64,000 nucleotides of DNA from Micromussa lordhowensis (lineage: Eukaryota; Cnidaria; Anthozoa; Scleractinia; Lobophylliidae): the NCBI GenBank assembly GCA_964020085.1, contig CAXHUQ010000685.1, positions 1 to 64,000 of the forward strand. Reading direction: 5' to 3'. Every line of letters begins with the position of its first letter. The stretch's first letter is position 1. This document shows positions 50,008 to 63,443 of this stretch, piece after piece. The translations under genes and the position numbers were made by a program. The notes under the pieces were generated by a model. That model saw nothing but the letters and a program-made list of their open reading frames with translations, had not been told where the DNA came from and searched no databases.

Positions 50008-50206
50008 CGCCCATCCGGATGGGCACCAACATGGCGGCCGGAAACCAACAGAAACATCTTTCACTGAGGTTTGCTACAAAAGGAGAAATTTATCTCTCGA
50101 GGAACTCAAAAACGATTAAAATAATACGAGCCAGAGTAATTGCGAATTAAAGCTCAAATGATTTCGATTAGGACAGTGTAACAATAGGTAGTTGTTCTAA
50201 CTTATG
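48736..50206 (+). repeat. Array unit 34 (zone III-like front, zone V-like tail)
   Basis: Has ATTGC, TTTTTCTATATAAG, ACACAAAAAATG, GGTCAGGG and TGGCTG as in zone III, 14 kb away from that zone. It ends with zone V GACCCTC and base G. Private variants are AAGGTAATATG and AAAAGCTCATG. Confidence 0.97.
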
Positions 50207-51440
50207 TTCTTGTGAAGAAATGTCTAACTAAGGTGATATCTTTTGTTTAAAGACGGCTGAGACATTTGATAGATTCCAGCAATGCACCAAGGAAATGTTT
50301 TCCGTTACGTTTAAATCATCTCCTTAAAACCGGTTTGACCTGATCGCAACGAGCTAAGTCCGCCATTTTGAATCATCAAATCCAACCGGTCTCGAACCCA
50401 GTCTGACCGGTTTGACAGTGCACCCTCATTGGTTCTCAGACAAGTCTTTGTTCTTTCTCTATATAAGCGCGATATCACCCGGATGGTTGGGCGGTACGTT
50501 CACTCCACTACAACACACACATCTCTCTTAAAAACTCATGCAATATTCAATAATAAAACTCTTAAAACAATACTAGTTTAACAGTATTCTCTCTCTCAAT
50601 TTCCTTCACATGTACCTACATGGCCAGCATCTGAATGTGAATGCAGGTTCATAATGGGGAGAAAGCGTGCAAGACTTTCATGCCAAATGGATAGCGAGAT
50701 CTTTGAGTCCTCAGCTTCTTCCGCTATAGTTTTGCCCTTCTTCTGGCCTCTTCTATAAAATGTTCTCCACAATCAAACTAGCAACACCACATTCTATCGC
50801 GCGCGCAAGATCGCAACGTTTATTATGACACAGTCACTTTAGTCTTCAGAACAAATTCAGGTTTTCCGTTGTGGCTGGAGTTTCGGCTGTCAACACAGAA
50901 AATGTTTTTCGTCACTTGCTGGTTAGCGTTTAGTGCTGTCAGCAATGTCATTGGACACTTTACTAAGAATCGCTGCGATGAAAGGTAAGGGTAAATAACA
51001 AAGATAATACTTTTCTAATGTCGAATGAGGGGAAAAAAAAAACTATTTGAACTCCGCAAACTGCTTCTCCAATGGCTGCGGCTTGTTGTAAAAGTTCCAC
51101 GACTTTAGTTTTTTGTTAGTATTATCGCAAGAAGAAGCAACTTTCAAGATTTATTTTATTAATATTCTAAACTGCGTTTACAAAATATAATGAGACCAGC
51201 CGTTATGAGAAGAAAGATCAGTTTGCCTTATCGGTGGACAGTGTAAACAAAAGGGTCGCGTGGCGAGTTGGCGCGGAACATTTGTTGCTGGTTTTCAGTG
51301 CCACGCCATTCAAAATATAAATCAAAACTGTTCAGTAGATGAAGTCCAGAATCTGAGAAAAGAAAGAAGGTAACTATGGCAAAGACCCTCGCCAAGATCC
51401 AGGTCACAGCAATTTTTCTTCTGCAAGATATGCGGAGAAG

Positions 51441-51478
<38 letters not shown>

Positions 51479-51677
51479 CGCCCATCCGGATGGGCACCAA
51501 CATGGCGGCCGGAAACCAACAGAAACATCTTTCACTGAGGTTTGCTACAAAAGGAGAAATTTATCTCTCGAGGAACTCAAAAACGATTAAAATAATACGA
51601 GCCAGAGTAATTGCGAATTAAAGCTCAAATGATTTCGATTAGGACAGTGTAACAATAGGTAGTTGTTCTAACTTATG
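50207..51677 (+). repeat. Array unit 35 (zone V, type A)
   Basis: Type A: GATATCTTTTG, GCCAGCATC, GTCCTCAGC, TTTTGCCC. Zone V markers GATCGCAAC, TACTAG, GATAGCGAG, TGGCTGCGG and GACCCTC are all present. Confidence 0.97.
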
Positions 51678-52911
51678 TTCTTGTGAAGAAATGTCTAACT
51701 AAGGTGATATCTTTTGTTTAAAGACGGCTGAGACATTTGATAGATTCCAGCAATGCACCAAGGAAATGTTTTCCGTTACGTTTAAATCATCTCCTTAAAA
51801 CCGGTTTGACCTGATCGCAACGAGCTAAGTCCGCCATTTTGAATCATCAAATCCAACCGGTCTCGAACCCAGTCTGACCGGTTTGACAGTGCACCCTCAT
51901 TGGTTCTCAGACAAGTCTTTGTTCTTTCTCTATATAAGCGCGATATCACCCGGATGGTTGGGCGGTACGTTCACTCCACTACAACACACACATCTCTCTT
52001 AAAAACTCATGCAATATTCAATAATAAAACTCTTAAAACAATACTAGTTTAACAGTATTCTCTCTCTCAATTTCCTTCACATGTACCTACATGGCCAGCA
52101 TCTGAATGTGAATGCAGGTTCATAATGGGGAGAAAGCGTGCAAGACTTTCATGCCAAATGGATAGCGAGATCTTTGAGTCCTCAGCTTCTTCCGCTATAG
52201 TTTTGCCCTTCTTCTGGCCTCTTCTATAAAATGTTCTCCACAATCAAACTAGCAACACCACATTCTATCGCGCGCGCAAGATCGCAACGTTTATTATGAC
52301 ACAGTCACTTTAGTCTTCAGAACAAATTCAGGTTTTCCGTTGTGGCTGGAGTTTCGGCTGTCAACACAGAAAATGTTTTTCGTCACTTGCTGGTTAGCGT
52401 TTAGTGCTGTCAGCAATGTCATTGGACACTTTACTAAGAATCGCTGCGATGAAAGGTAAGGGTAAATAACAAAGATAATACTTTTCTAATGTCGAATGAG
52501 GGGAAAAAAAAAACTATTTGAACTCCGCAAACTGCTTCTCCAATGGCTGCGGCTTGTTGTAAAAGTTCCACGACTTTAGTTTTTTGTTAGTATTATCGCA
52601 AGAAGAAGCAACTTTCAAGATTTATTTTATTAATATTCTAAACTGCGTTTACAAAATATAATGAGACCAGCCGTTATGAGAAGAAAGATCAGTTTGCCTT
52701 ATCGGTGGACAGTGTAAACAAAAGGGTCGCGTGGCGAGTTGGCGCGGAACATTTGTTGCTGGTTTTCAGTGCCACGCCATTCAAAATATAAATCAAAACT
52801 GTTCAGTAGATGAAGTCCAGAATCTGAGAAAAGAAAGAAGGTAACTATGGCAAAGACCCTCGCCAAGATCCAGGTCACAGCAATTTTTCTTCTGCAAGAT
52901 ATGCGGAGAAG

Positions 52912-52949
<38 letters not shown>

Positions 52950-53148
52950 CGCCCATCCGGATGGGCACCAACATGGCGGCCGGAAACCAACAGAAACATC
53001 TTTCACTGAGGTTTGCTACAAAAGGAGAAATTTATCTCTCGAGGAACTCAAAAACGATTAAAATAATACGAGCCAGAGTAATTGCGAATTAAAGCTCAAA
53101 TGATTTCGATTAGGACAGTGTAACAATAGGTAGTTGTTCTAACTTATG
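51678..53148 (+). repeat. Array unit 36 (zone V, type A)
   Basis: Type A. No diagnostic difference from unit 35 was seen. Confidence 0.97.
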
Positions 53149-54382
53149 TTCTTGTGAAGAAATGTCTAACTAAGGTGATATGTTTTGTTTAAAGACGGCT
53201 GAGACATTTGATAGATTCCAGCAATGCACCAAGGAAATGTTTTCCGTTACGTTTAAATCATCTCCTTAAAACCGGTTTGACCTGATCGCAACGAGCTAAG
53301 TCCGCCATTTTGAATCATCAAATCCAACCGGTCTCGAACCCAGTCTGACCGGTTTGACAGTGCACCCTCATTGGTTCTCAGACAAGTCTTTGTTCTTTCT
53401 CTATATAAGCGCGATATCACCCGGATGGTTGGGCGGTACGTTCACTCCACTACAACACACACATCTCTCTTAAAAACTCATGCAATATTCAATAATAAAA
53501 CTCTTAAAACAATACTAGTTTAACAGTATTCTCTCTCTCAATTTCCTTCACATGTACCTACATGGCCTGCATCTGAATGTGAATGCAGGTTCATAATGGG
53601 GAGAAAGCGTGCAAGACTTTCATGCCAAATGGATAGCGAGATCTTTGAGTCCACAGCTTCTTCCGCTATAGTTTTCCCCTTCTTCTGGCCTCTTCTATAA
53701 AATGTTCTCCACAATCAAACTAGCAACGCCACATTCTATCGCGCGCGCAAGATCGCAACGTTTATTATGACACAGTCACTTTAGTCTTCAGAACAAATTC
53801 AGGTTTTCCGTTGTGGCTGGAGTTTCGGCTGTCAACACAGAAAATGTTTTTCGTCACTTGCTGGTTAGCGTTTAGTGCTGTCAGCAATGTCATTGGACAC
53901 TTTACTAAGAATCGCTGCGATGAAAGGTAAGGGTAAATAACAAAGATAATACTTTTCTAATGTCGAATGAGGGGAAAAAAAAAACTATTTGAACTCCGCA
54001 AACTGCTTCTCCAATGGCTGCGGCTTGTTGTAAAAGTTCCACGACTTTAGTTTTTTGTTAGTATTATCGCAAGAAGAAGCAACTTTCAAGATTTATTTTA
54101 TTAATATTCTAAACTGCGTTTACAAAATATAATGAGACCAGCCGTTATGAGAAGAAAGATCAGTTTGCCTTATCGGTGGACAGTGTAAACAAAAGGGTCG
54201 CGTGGCGAGTTGGCGCGGAACATTTGTTGCTGGTTTTCAGTGCCACGCCATTCAAAATATAAATCAAAACTGTTCAGTAGATGAAGTCCAGAATCTGAGA
54301 AAAGAAAGAAGGTAACTATGGCAAAGACCCTCGCCAAGATCCAGGTCACAGCAATTTTTCTTCTGCAAGATATGCGGAGAAG

Positions 54383-54420
<38 letters not shown>

Positions 54421-54619
54421 CGCCCATCCGGATGGGCACCAACATGGCGGCCGGAAACCAACAGAAACATCTTTCACTGAGGTTTGCTACAAAAGGAGAA
54501 ATTTATCTCTCGAGGAACTCAAAAACGATTAAAATAATACGAGCCAGAGTAATTGCGAATTAAAGCTCAAATGATTTCGATTAGGACAGTGTAACAATAG
54601 GTAGTTGTTCTAACTTATG
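53149..54619 (+). repeat. Array unit 37 (zone V, type B)
   Basis: Type B: GATATGTTTTG, GCCTGCATC, GTCCACAGC, TTTTCCCC, and AGCAACGCC in place of AGCAACACC. Confidence 0.97.
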
Positions 54620-55853
54620 TTCTTGTGAAGAAATGTCTAACTAAGGTGATATCTTTTGTTTAAAGACGGCTGAGACATTTGATAGATTCCAGCAATGCAC
54701 CAAGGAAATGTTTTCCGTTACGTTTAAATCATCTCCTTAAAACCGGTTTGACCTGATCGCAACGAGCTAAGTCCGCCATTTTGAATCATCAAATCCAACC
54801 GGTCTCGAACCCAGTCTGACCGGTTTGACAGTGCACCCTCATTGGTTCTCAGACAAGTCTTTGTTCTTTCTCTATATAAGCGCGATATCACCCGGATGGT
54901 TGGGCGGTACGTTCACTCCACTACAACACACACATCTCTCTTAAAAACTCATGCAATATTCAATAATAAAACTCTTAAAACAATACTAGTTTAACAGTAT
55001 TCTCTCTCTCAATTTCCTTCACATGTACCTACATGGCCAGCATCTGAATGTGAATGCAGGTTCATAATGGGGAGAAAGCGTGCAAGACTTTCATGCCAAA
55101 TGGATAGCGAGATCTTTGAGTCCTCAGCTTCTTCCGCTATAGTTTTGCCCTTCTTCTGGCCTCTTCTATAAAATGTTCTCCACAATCAAACTAGCAACAC
55201 CACATTCTATCGCGCGCGCAAGATCGCAACGTTTATTATGACACAGTCACTTTAGTCTTCAGAACAAATTCAGGTTTTCCGTTGTGGCTGGAGTTTCGGC
55301 TGTCAACACAGAAAATGTTTTTCGTCACTTGCTGGTTAGCGTTTAGTGCTGTCAGCAATGTCATTGGACACTTTACTAAGAATCGCTGCGATGAAAGGTA
55401 AGGGTAAATAACAAAGATAATACTTTTCTAATGTCGAATGAGGGGAAAAAAAAAACTATTTGAACTCCGCAAACTGCTTCTCCAATGGCTGCGGCTTGTT
55501 GTAAAAGTTCCACGACTTTAGTTTTTTGTTAGTATTATCGCAAGAAGAAGCAACTTTCAAGATTTATTTTATTAATATTCTAAACTGCGTTTACAAAATA
55601 TAATGAGACCAGCCGTTATGAGAAGAAAGATCAGTTTGCCTTATCGGTGGACAGTGTAAACAAAAGGGTCGCGTGGCGAGTTGGCGCGGAACATTTGTTG
55701 CTGGTTTTCAGTGCCACGCCATTCAAAATATAAATCAAAACTGTTCAGTAGATGAAGTCCAGAATCTGAGAAAAGAAAGAAGGTAACTATGGCAAAGACC
55801 CTCGCCAAGATCCAGGTCACAGCAATTTTTCTTCTGCAAGATATGCGGAGAAG

Positions 55854-55891
<38 letters not shown>

Positions 55892-56090
55892 CGCCCATCC
55901 GGATGGGCACCAACATGGCGGCCGGAAACCAACAGAAACATCTTTCACTGAGGTTTGCTACAAAAGGAGAAATTTATCTCTCGAGGAACTCAAAAACGAT
56001 TAAAATAATACGAGCCAGAGTAATTGCGAATTAAAGCTCAAATGATTTCGATTAGGACAGTGTAACAATAGGTAGTTGTTCTAACTTATG
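54620..56090 (+). repeat. Array unit 38 (zone V, type A)
   Basis: Type A markers as in units 35 and 36, inserted between two type B units. Confidence 0.97.
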
Positions 56091-57324
56091 TTCTTGTGAA
56101 GAAATGTCTAACTAAGGTGATATGTTTTGTTTAAAGACGGCTGAGACATTTGATAGATTCCAGCAATGCACCAAGGAAATGTTTTCCGTTACGTTTAAAT
56201 CATCTCCTTAAAACCGGTTTGACCTGATCGCAACGAGCTAAGTCCGCCATTTTGAATCATCAAATCCAACCGGTCTCGAACCCAGTCTGACCGGTTTGAC
56301 AGTGCACCCTCATTGGTTCTCAGACAAGTCTTTGTTCTTTCTCTATATAAGCGCGATATCACCCGGATGGTTGGGCGGTACGTTCACTCCACTACAACAC
56401 ACACATCTCTCTTAAAAACTCATGCAATATTCAATAATAAAACTCTTAAAACAATACTAGTTTAACAGTATTCTCTCTCTCAATTTCCTTCACATGTACC
56501 TACATGGCCTGCATCTGAATGTGAATGCAGGTTCATAATGGGGAGAAAGCGTGCAAGACTTTCATGCCAAATGGATAGCGAGATCTTTGAGTCCACAGCT
56601 TCTTCCGCTATAGTTTTCCCCTTCTTCTGGCCTCTTCTATAAAATGTTCTCCACAATCAAACTAGCAACGCCACATTCTATCGCGCGCGCAAGATCGCAA
56701 CGTTTATTATGACACAGTCACTTTAGTCTTCAGAACAAATTCAGGTTTTCCGTTGTGGCTGGAGTTTCGGCTGTCAACACAGAAAATGTTTTTCGTCACT
56801 TGCTGGTTAGCGTTTAGTGCTGTCAGCAATGTCATTGGACACTTTACTAAGAATCGCTGCGATGAAAGGTAAGGGTAAATAACAAAGATAATACTTTTCT
56901 AATGTCGAATGAGGGGAAAAAAAAAACTATTTGAACTCCGCAAACTGCTTCTCCAATGGCTGCGGCTTGTTGTAAAAGTTCCACGACTTTAGTTTTTTGT
57001 TAGTATTATCGCAAGAAGAAGCAACTTTCAAGATTTATTTTATTAATATTCTAAACTGCGTTTACAAAATATAATGAGACCAGCCGTTATGAGAAGAAAG
57101 ATCAGTTTGCCTTATCGGTGGACAGTGTAAACAAAAGGGTCGCGTGGCGAGTTGGCGCGGAACATTTGTTGCTGGTTTTCAGTGCCACGCCATTCAAAAT
57201 ATAAATCAAAACTGTTCAGTAGATGAAGTCCAGAATCTGAGAAAAGAAAGAAGGTAACTATGGCAAAGACCCTCGCCAAGATCCAGGTCACAGCAATTTT
57301 TCTTCTGCAAGATATGCGGAGAAG

Positions 57325-57362
<38 letters not shown>

Positions 57363-57561
57363 CGCCCATCCGGATGGGCACCAACATGGCGGCCGGAAAC
57401 CAACAGAAACATCTTTCACTGAGGTTTGCTACAAAAGGAGAAATTTATCTCTCGAGGAACTCAAAAACGATTAAAATAATACGAGCCAGAGTAATTGCGA
57501 ATTAAAGCTCAAATGATTTCGATTAGGACAGTGTAACAATAGGTAGTTGTTCTAACTTATG
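56091..57561 (+). repeat. Array unit 39 (zone V, type B)
   Basis: Type B with AGCAACGCC and ACACAGTCAC, matching unit 37. Confidence 0.97.
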
Positions 57562-58795
57562 TTCTTGTGAAGAAATGTCTAACTAAGGTGATATGTTTTG
57601 TTTAAAGACGGCTGAGACATTTGATAGATTCCAGCAATGCACCAAGGAAATGTTTTCCGTTACGTTTAAATCATCTCCTTAAAACCGGTTTGACCTGATC
57701 GCAACGAGCTAAGTCCGCCATTTTGAATCATCAAATCCAACCGGTCTCGAACCCAGTCTGACCGGTTTGACAGTGCACCCTCATTGGTTCTCAGACAAGT
57801 CTTTGTTCTTTCTCTATATAAGCGCGATATCACCCGGATGGTTGGGCGGTACGTTCACTCCACTACAACACACACATCTCTCTTAAAAACTCATGCAATA
57901 TTCAATAATAAAACTCTTAAAACAATACTAGTTTAACAGTATTCTCTCTCTCAATTTCCTTCACATGTACCTACATGGCCTGCATCTGAATGTGAATGCA
58001 GGTTCATAATGGGGAGAAAGCGTGCAAGACTTTCATGCCAAATGGATAGCGAGATCTTTGAGTCCACAGCTTCTTCCGCTATAGTTTTCCCCTTCTTCTG
58101 GCCTCTTCTATAAAATGTTCTCCACAATCAAACTAGCAACGCCACATTCTATCGCGCGCGCAAGATCGCAACGTTTATTATGACACACTCACTTTAGTCT
58201 TCAGAACAAATTCAGGTTTTCCGTTGTGGCTGGAGTTTCGGCTGTCAACACAGAAAATGTTTTTCGTCACTTGCTGGTTAGCGTTTAGTGCTGTCAGCAA
58301 TGTCATTGGACACTTTACTAAGAATCGCTGCGATGAAAGGTAAGGGTAAATAACAAAGATAATACTTTTCTAATGTCGAATGAGGGGAAAAAAAAAACTA
58401 TTTGAACTCCGCAAACTGCTTCTCCAATGGCTGCGGCTTGTTGTAAAAGTTCCACGACTTTAGTTTTTTGTTAGTATTATCGCAAGAAGAAGCAACTTTC
58501 AAGATTTATTTTATTAATATTCTAAACTGCGTTTACAAAATATAATGAGACCAGCCGTTATGAGAAGAAAGATCAGTTTGCCTTATCGGTGGACAGTGTA
58601 AACAAAAGGGTCGCGTGGCGAGTTGGCGCGGAACATTTGTTGCTGGTTTTCAGTGCCACGCCATTCAAAATATAAATCAAAACTGTTCAGTAGATGAAGT
58701 CCAGAATCTGAGAAAAGAAAGAAGGTAACTATGGCAAAGACCCTCGCCAAGATCCAGGTCACAGCAATTTTTCTTCTGCAAGATATGCGGAGAAG

Positions 58796-58833
<38 letters not shown>

Positions 58834-59032
58834 CGCCCATCCGGATGGGCACCAACATGGCGGCCGGAAACCAACAGAAACATCTTTCACTGAGGTTTGC
58901 TACAAAAGGAGAAATTTATCTCTCGAGGAACTCAAAAACGATTAAAATAATACGAGCCAGAGTAATTGCGAATTAAAGCTCAAATGATTTCGATTAGGAC
59001 AGTGTAACAATAGGTAGTTGTTCTAACTTATG
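57562..59032 (+). repeat. Array unit 40 (zone V, type B)
   Basis: Type B with AGCAACGCC, but ACACACTCAC as in zone IV. Confidence 0.97.
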
Positions 59033-60266
59033 TTCTTGTGAAGAAATGTCTAACTAAGGTGATATCTTTTGTTTAAAGACGGCTGAGACATTTGATAGAT
59101 TCCAGCAATGCACCAAGGAAATGTTTTCCGTTACGTTTAAATCATCTCCTTAAAACCGGTTTGACCTGATCGCAACGAGCTAAGTCCGCCATTTTGAATC
59201 ATCAAATCCAACCGGTCTCGAACCCAGTCTGACCGGTTTGACAGTGCACCCTCATTGGTTCTCAGACAAGTCTTTGTTCTTTCTCTATATAAGCGCGATA
59301 TCACCCGGATGGTTGGGCGGTACGTTCACTCCACTACAACACACACATCTCTCTTAAAAACTCATGCAATATTCAATAATAAAACTCTTAAAACAATACT
59401 AGTTTAACAGTATTCTCTCTCTCAATTTCCTTCACATGTACCTACATGGCCAGCATCTGAATGTGAATGCAGGTTCATAATGGGGAGAAAGCGTGCAAGA
59501 CTTTCATGCCAAATGGATAGCGAGATCTTTGAGTCCTCAGCTTCTTCCGCTATAGTTTTGCCCTTCTTCTGGCCTCTTCTATAAAATGTTCTCCACAATC
59601 AAACTAGCAACACCACATTCTATCGCGCGCGCAAGATCGCAACGTTTATTATGACACAGTCACTTTAGTCTTCAGAACAAATTCAGGTTTTCCGTTGTGG
59701 CTGGAGTTTCGGCTGTCAACACAGAAAATGTTTTTCGTCACTTGCTGGTTAGCGTTTAGTGCTGTCAGCAATGTCATTGGACACTTTACTAAGAATCGCT
59801 GCGATGAAAGGTAAGGGTAAATAACAAAGATAATACTTTTCTAATGTCGAATGAGGGGAAAAAAAAAACTATTTGAACTCCGCAAACTGCTTCTCCAATG
59901 GCTGCGGCTTGTTGTAAAAGTTCCACGACTTTAGTTTTTTGTTAGTATTATCGCAAGAAGAAGCAACTTTCAAGATTTATTTTATTAATATTCTAAACTG
60001 CGTTTACAAAATATAATGAGACCAGCCGTTATGAGAAGAAAGATCAGTTTGCCTTATCGGTGGACAGTGTAAACAAAAGGGTCGCGTGGCGAGTTGGCGC
60101 GGAACATTTGTTGCTGGTTTTCAGTGCCACGCCATTCAAAATATAAATCAAAACTGTTCAGTAGATGAAGTCCAGAATCTGAGAAAAGAAAGAAGGTAAC
60201 TATGGCAAAGACCCTCGCCAAGATCCAGGTCACAGCAATTTTTCTTCTGCAAGATATGCGGAGAAG

Positions 60267-60304
<38 letters not shown>

Positions 60305-60503
60305 CGCCCATCCGGATGGGCACCAACATGGCGGCCGGAAACCAACAGAAACATCTTTCACTGAGGTTTGCTACAAAAGGAGAAATTTATCTCTCGAGGA
60401 ACTCAAAAACGATTAAAATAATACGAGCCAGAGTAATTGCGAATTAAAGCTCAAATGATTTCGATTAGGACAGTGTAACAATAGGTAGTTGTTCTAACTT
60501 ATG
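59033..60503 (+). repeat. Array unit 41 (zone V, type A)
   Basis: Type A: GATATCTTTTG, GCCAGCATC, TTTTGCCC. Confidence 0.97.
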
Positions 60504-61735
60504 TTCTTGTGAAGAAATGTCTAACTAAGGTGATATGTTTTGTTTAAAGACGGCTGAGACATTTGATAGATTCCAGCAATGCACCAAGGAAATGTTTTCC
60601 GTTACGTTTAAATCATCTCCTTAAAACCGGTTTGACCTGATCGCAACGAGCTAAGTCCGCCATTTTGAATCATCAAATCCAACCGGTCTCGAACCCAGTC
60701 TGACCGGTTTGACAGTGCACCCTCATTGGTTCTCAGACAAGTCTTTGTTCTTTCTCTATATAAGCGCGATATCACCCGGATGGTTGGGCGGTACGTTCAC
60801 TCCACTACAACACACACATCTCTCTTAAAAACTCATGCAATATTCAATAATAAAACTCTTAAAACAATACTAGTTTAACAGTATTCTCTCTCTCAATTTC
60901 CTTCACATGTACCTACATGGCCTGCATCTGAATGTGAATGCAGGTTCATAATGGGGAGAAAGCGTGCAAGACTTTCATGCCAAATGGATAGCGAGATCTT
61001 TGAGTCCACAGCTTCTTCCGCTATAGTTTTCCCCTTCTTCTGGCCTCTTCTATAAAATGTTCTCCACAATCAAACTAGCAACGCCACATTCTATCGCGCG
61101 CGCAAGATCGCAACGTTTATTATGACACAGTCACTTTAGTCTTCAGAACAAATTCAGGTTTTCCGTTGTGGCTGGAGTTTCGGCTGTCAACACAGAAAAT
61201 GTTTTTCGTCACTTGCTGGTTAGCGTTTAGTGCTGTCAGCAATGTCATTGGACACTTTACTAAGAATCGCTGCGATGAAAGGTAAGGGTAAATAACAAAG
61301 ATAATACTTTTCTAATGTCGAATGAGGGGAAAAAAAACTATTTGAACTCCGCAAACTGCTTCTCCAATGGCTGCGGCTTGTTGTAAAAGTTCCACGACTT
61401 TAGTTTTTTGTTAGTATTATCGCAAGAAGAAGCAACTTTCAAGATTTATTTTATTAATATTCTAAACTGCGTTTACAAAATATAATGAGACCAGCCGTTA
61501 TGAGAAGAAAGATCAGTTTGCCTTATCGGTGGACAGTGTAAACAAAAGGGTCGCGTGGCGAGTTGGCGCGGAACATTTGTTGCTGGTTTTCAGTGCCACG
61601 CCATTCAAAATATAAATCAAAACTGTTCAGTAGATGAAGTCCAGAATCTGAGAAAAGAAAGAAGGTAACTATGGCAAAGACCCTCGCCAAGATCCAGGTC
61701 ACAGCAATTTTTCTTCTGCAAGATATGCGGAGAAG

Positions 61736-61773
<38 letters not shown>

Positions 61774-61972
61774 CGCCCATCCGGATGGGCACCAACATGG
61801 CGGCCGGAAACCAACAGAAACATCTTTCACTGAGGTTTGCTACAAAAGGAGAAATTTATCTCTCGAGGAACTCAAAAACGATTAAAATAATACGAGCCAG
61901 AGTAATTGCGAATTAAAGCTCAAATGATTTCGATTAGGACAGTGTAACAATAGGTAGTTGTTCTAACTTATG
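60504..61972 (+). repeat. Array unit 42 (zone V, type B)
   Basis: Type B with AGCAACGCC. It is 1469 bp because the G/A tract is the shortest seen (GGGGAAAAAAAAC). Confidence 0.97.
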
Positions 61973-63206
61973 TTCTTGTGAAGAAATGTCTAACTAAGGT
62001 GATATGTTTTGTTTAAAGACGGCTGAGACATTTGATAGATTCCAGCAATGCACCAAGGAAATGTTTTCCGTTACGTTTAAATCATCTCCTTAAAACCGGT
62101 TTGACCTGATCGCAACAAGCTAAGTCCGCCATTTTGAATCATCAAATCCAACCGGTCTCGAACCCAGTCTGACCGGTTTGACAGTGCACCCTCATTGGTT
62201 CTCAGACAAGTCTTTGTTCTTTCTCTATATAAGCGCGATATCACCCGGATGGTTGGGCGGTTCGTTCACTCCACTACAACACACACATCTCTCTTAAAAA
62301 CTCATGCAATATTCAATAATAAAACTCTTAAAACAATACTAGTTTAACAGTATTCTCTCTCTCAATTTCCTTCACATGTACCTACATGGCCTGCATCTGA
62401 ATGTGAATGCAGGTTCATAATGGGGAGAAAGCGTGCAAGACTTTCATGCCAAATGGATAGCGAGATCTTTGAGTCCACAGCTTCTTCCGCTATAGTTTTC
62501 CCCTTCTTCTGGCCTCTTCTATAAAATGTTCTCCACAATCAAACTAGCAACACCACATTCTATCGCGCGCGCAAGATCGCAACGTTTATTATGACACAGT
62601 CACTTTAGTCTTCAGAACAAATTCAGGTTTTCCGTTGTGGCTGGAGTTTCGGCTGTCAACACAGAAAATGTTTTTCGTCACTTGCTGGTTAGCGTTTAGT
62701 GCTGTCAGCAATGTCATTGGACACTTTACTAAGAATCGCTGCGATGAAAGGTAAGGGTAAATAACAAAGATAATACTTTTCTAATGTCGAATGAGGGGAA
62801 AAAAAAAACTATTTGAACTCCGCAAACTGCTTCTCCAATGGCTGCGGCTTGTTGTAAAAGTTCCACGACTTTAGTTTTTTGTTAGTATTATCGCAAGAAG
62901 AAGCAACTTTCAAGATTTATTTTATTAATATTCTAAACTGCGTTTACAAAATATAATGAGACCAGCCGTTATGAGAAGAAAGATCAGTTTGCCTTATCGG
63001 TGGACAGTGTAAACAAAAGGGTCGCGTGGCGAGTTGGCGCGGAACATTTGTTGCTGGTTTTCAGTGCCACGCCATTCAAAATATAAATCAAAACTGTTCA
63101 GTAGATGAAGTCCAGAATCTGAGAAAAGAAAGAAGGTAACTATGGCAAAGACCCTCGCCAAGATCCAGGTCACAGCAATTTTTCTTCTGCAAGATATGCG
63201 GAGAAG

Positions 63207-63244
<38 letters not shown>

Positions 63245-63443
63245 CGCCCATCCGGATGGGCACCAACATGGCGGCCGGAAACCAACAGAAACATCTTTCA
63301 CTGAGGTTTGCTACAAAAGGAGAAATTTATCTCTCGAGGAACTCAAAAACGATTAAAATAATACGAGCCAGAGTAATTGCGAATTAAAGCTCAAATGATT
63401 TCGATTAGGACAGTGTAACAATAGGTAGTTGTTCTAACTTATG
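61973..63443 (+). repeat. Array unit 43 (zone V, type B)
   Basis: Type B but with AGCAACACC. Private variants are GCAACAAGCTAAG and GGTTCGTTCAC. Confidence 0.97.
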
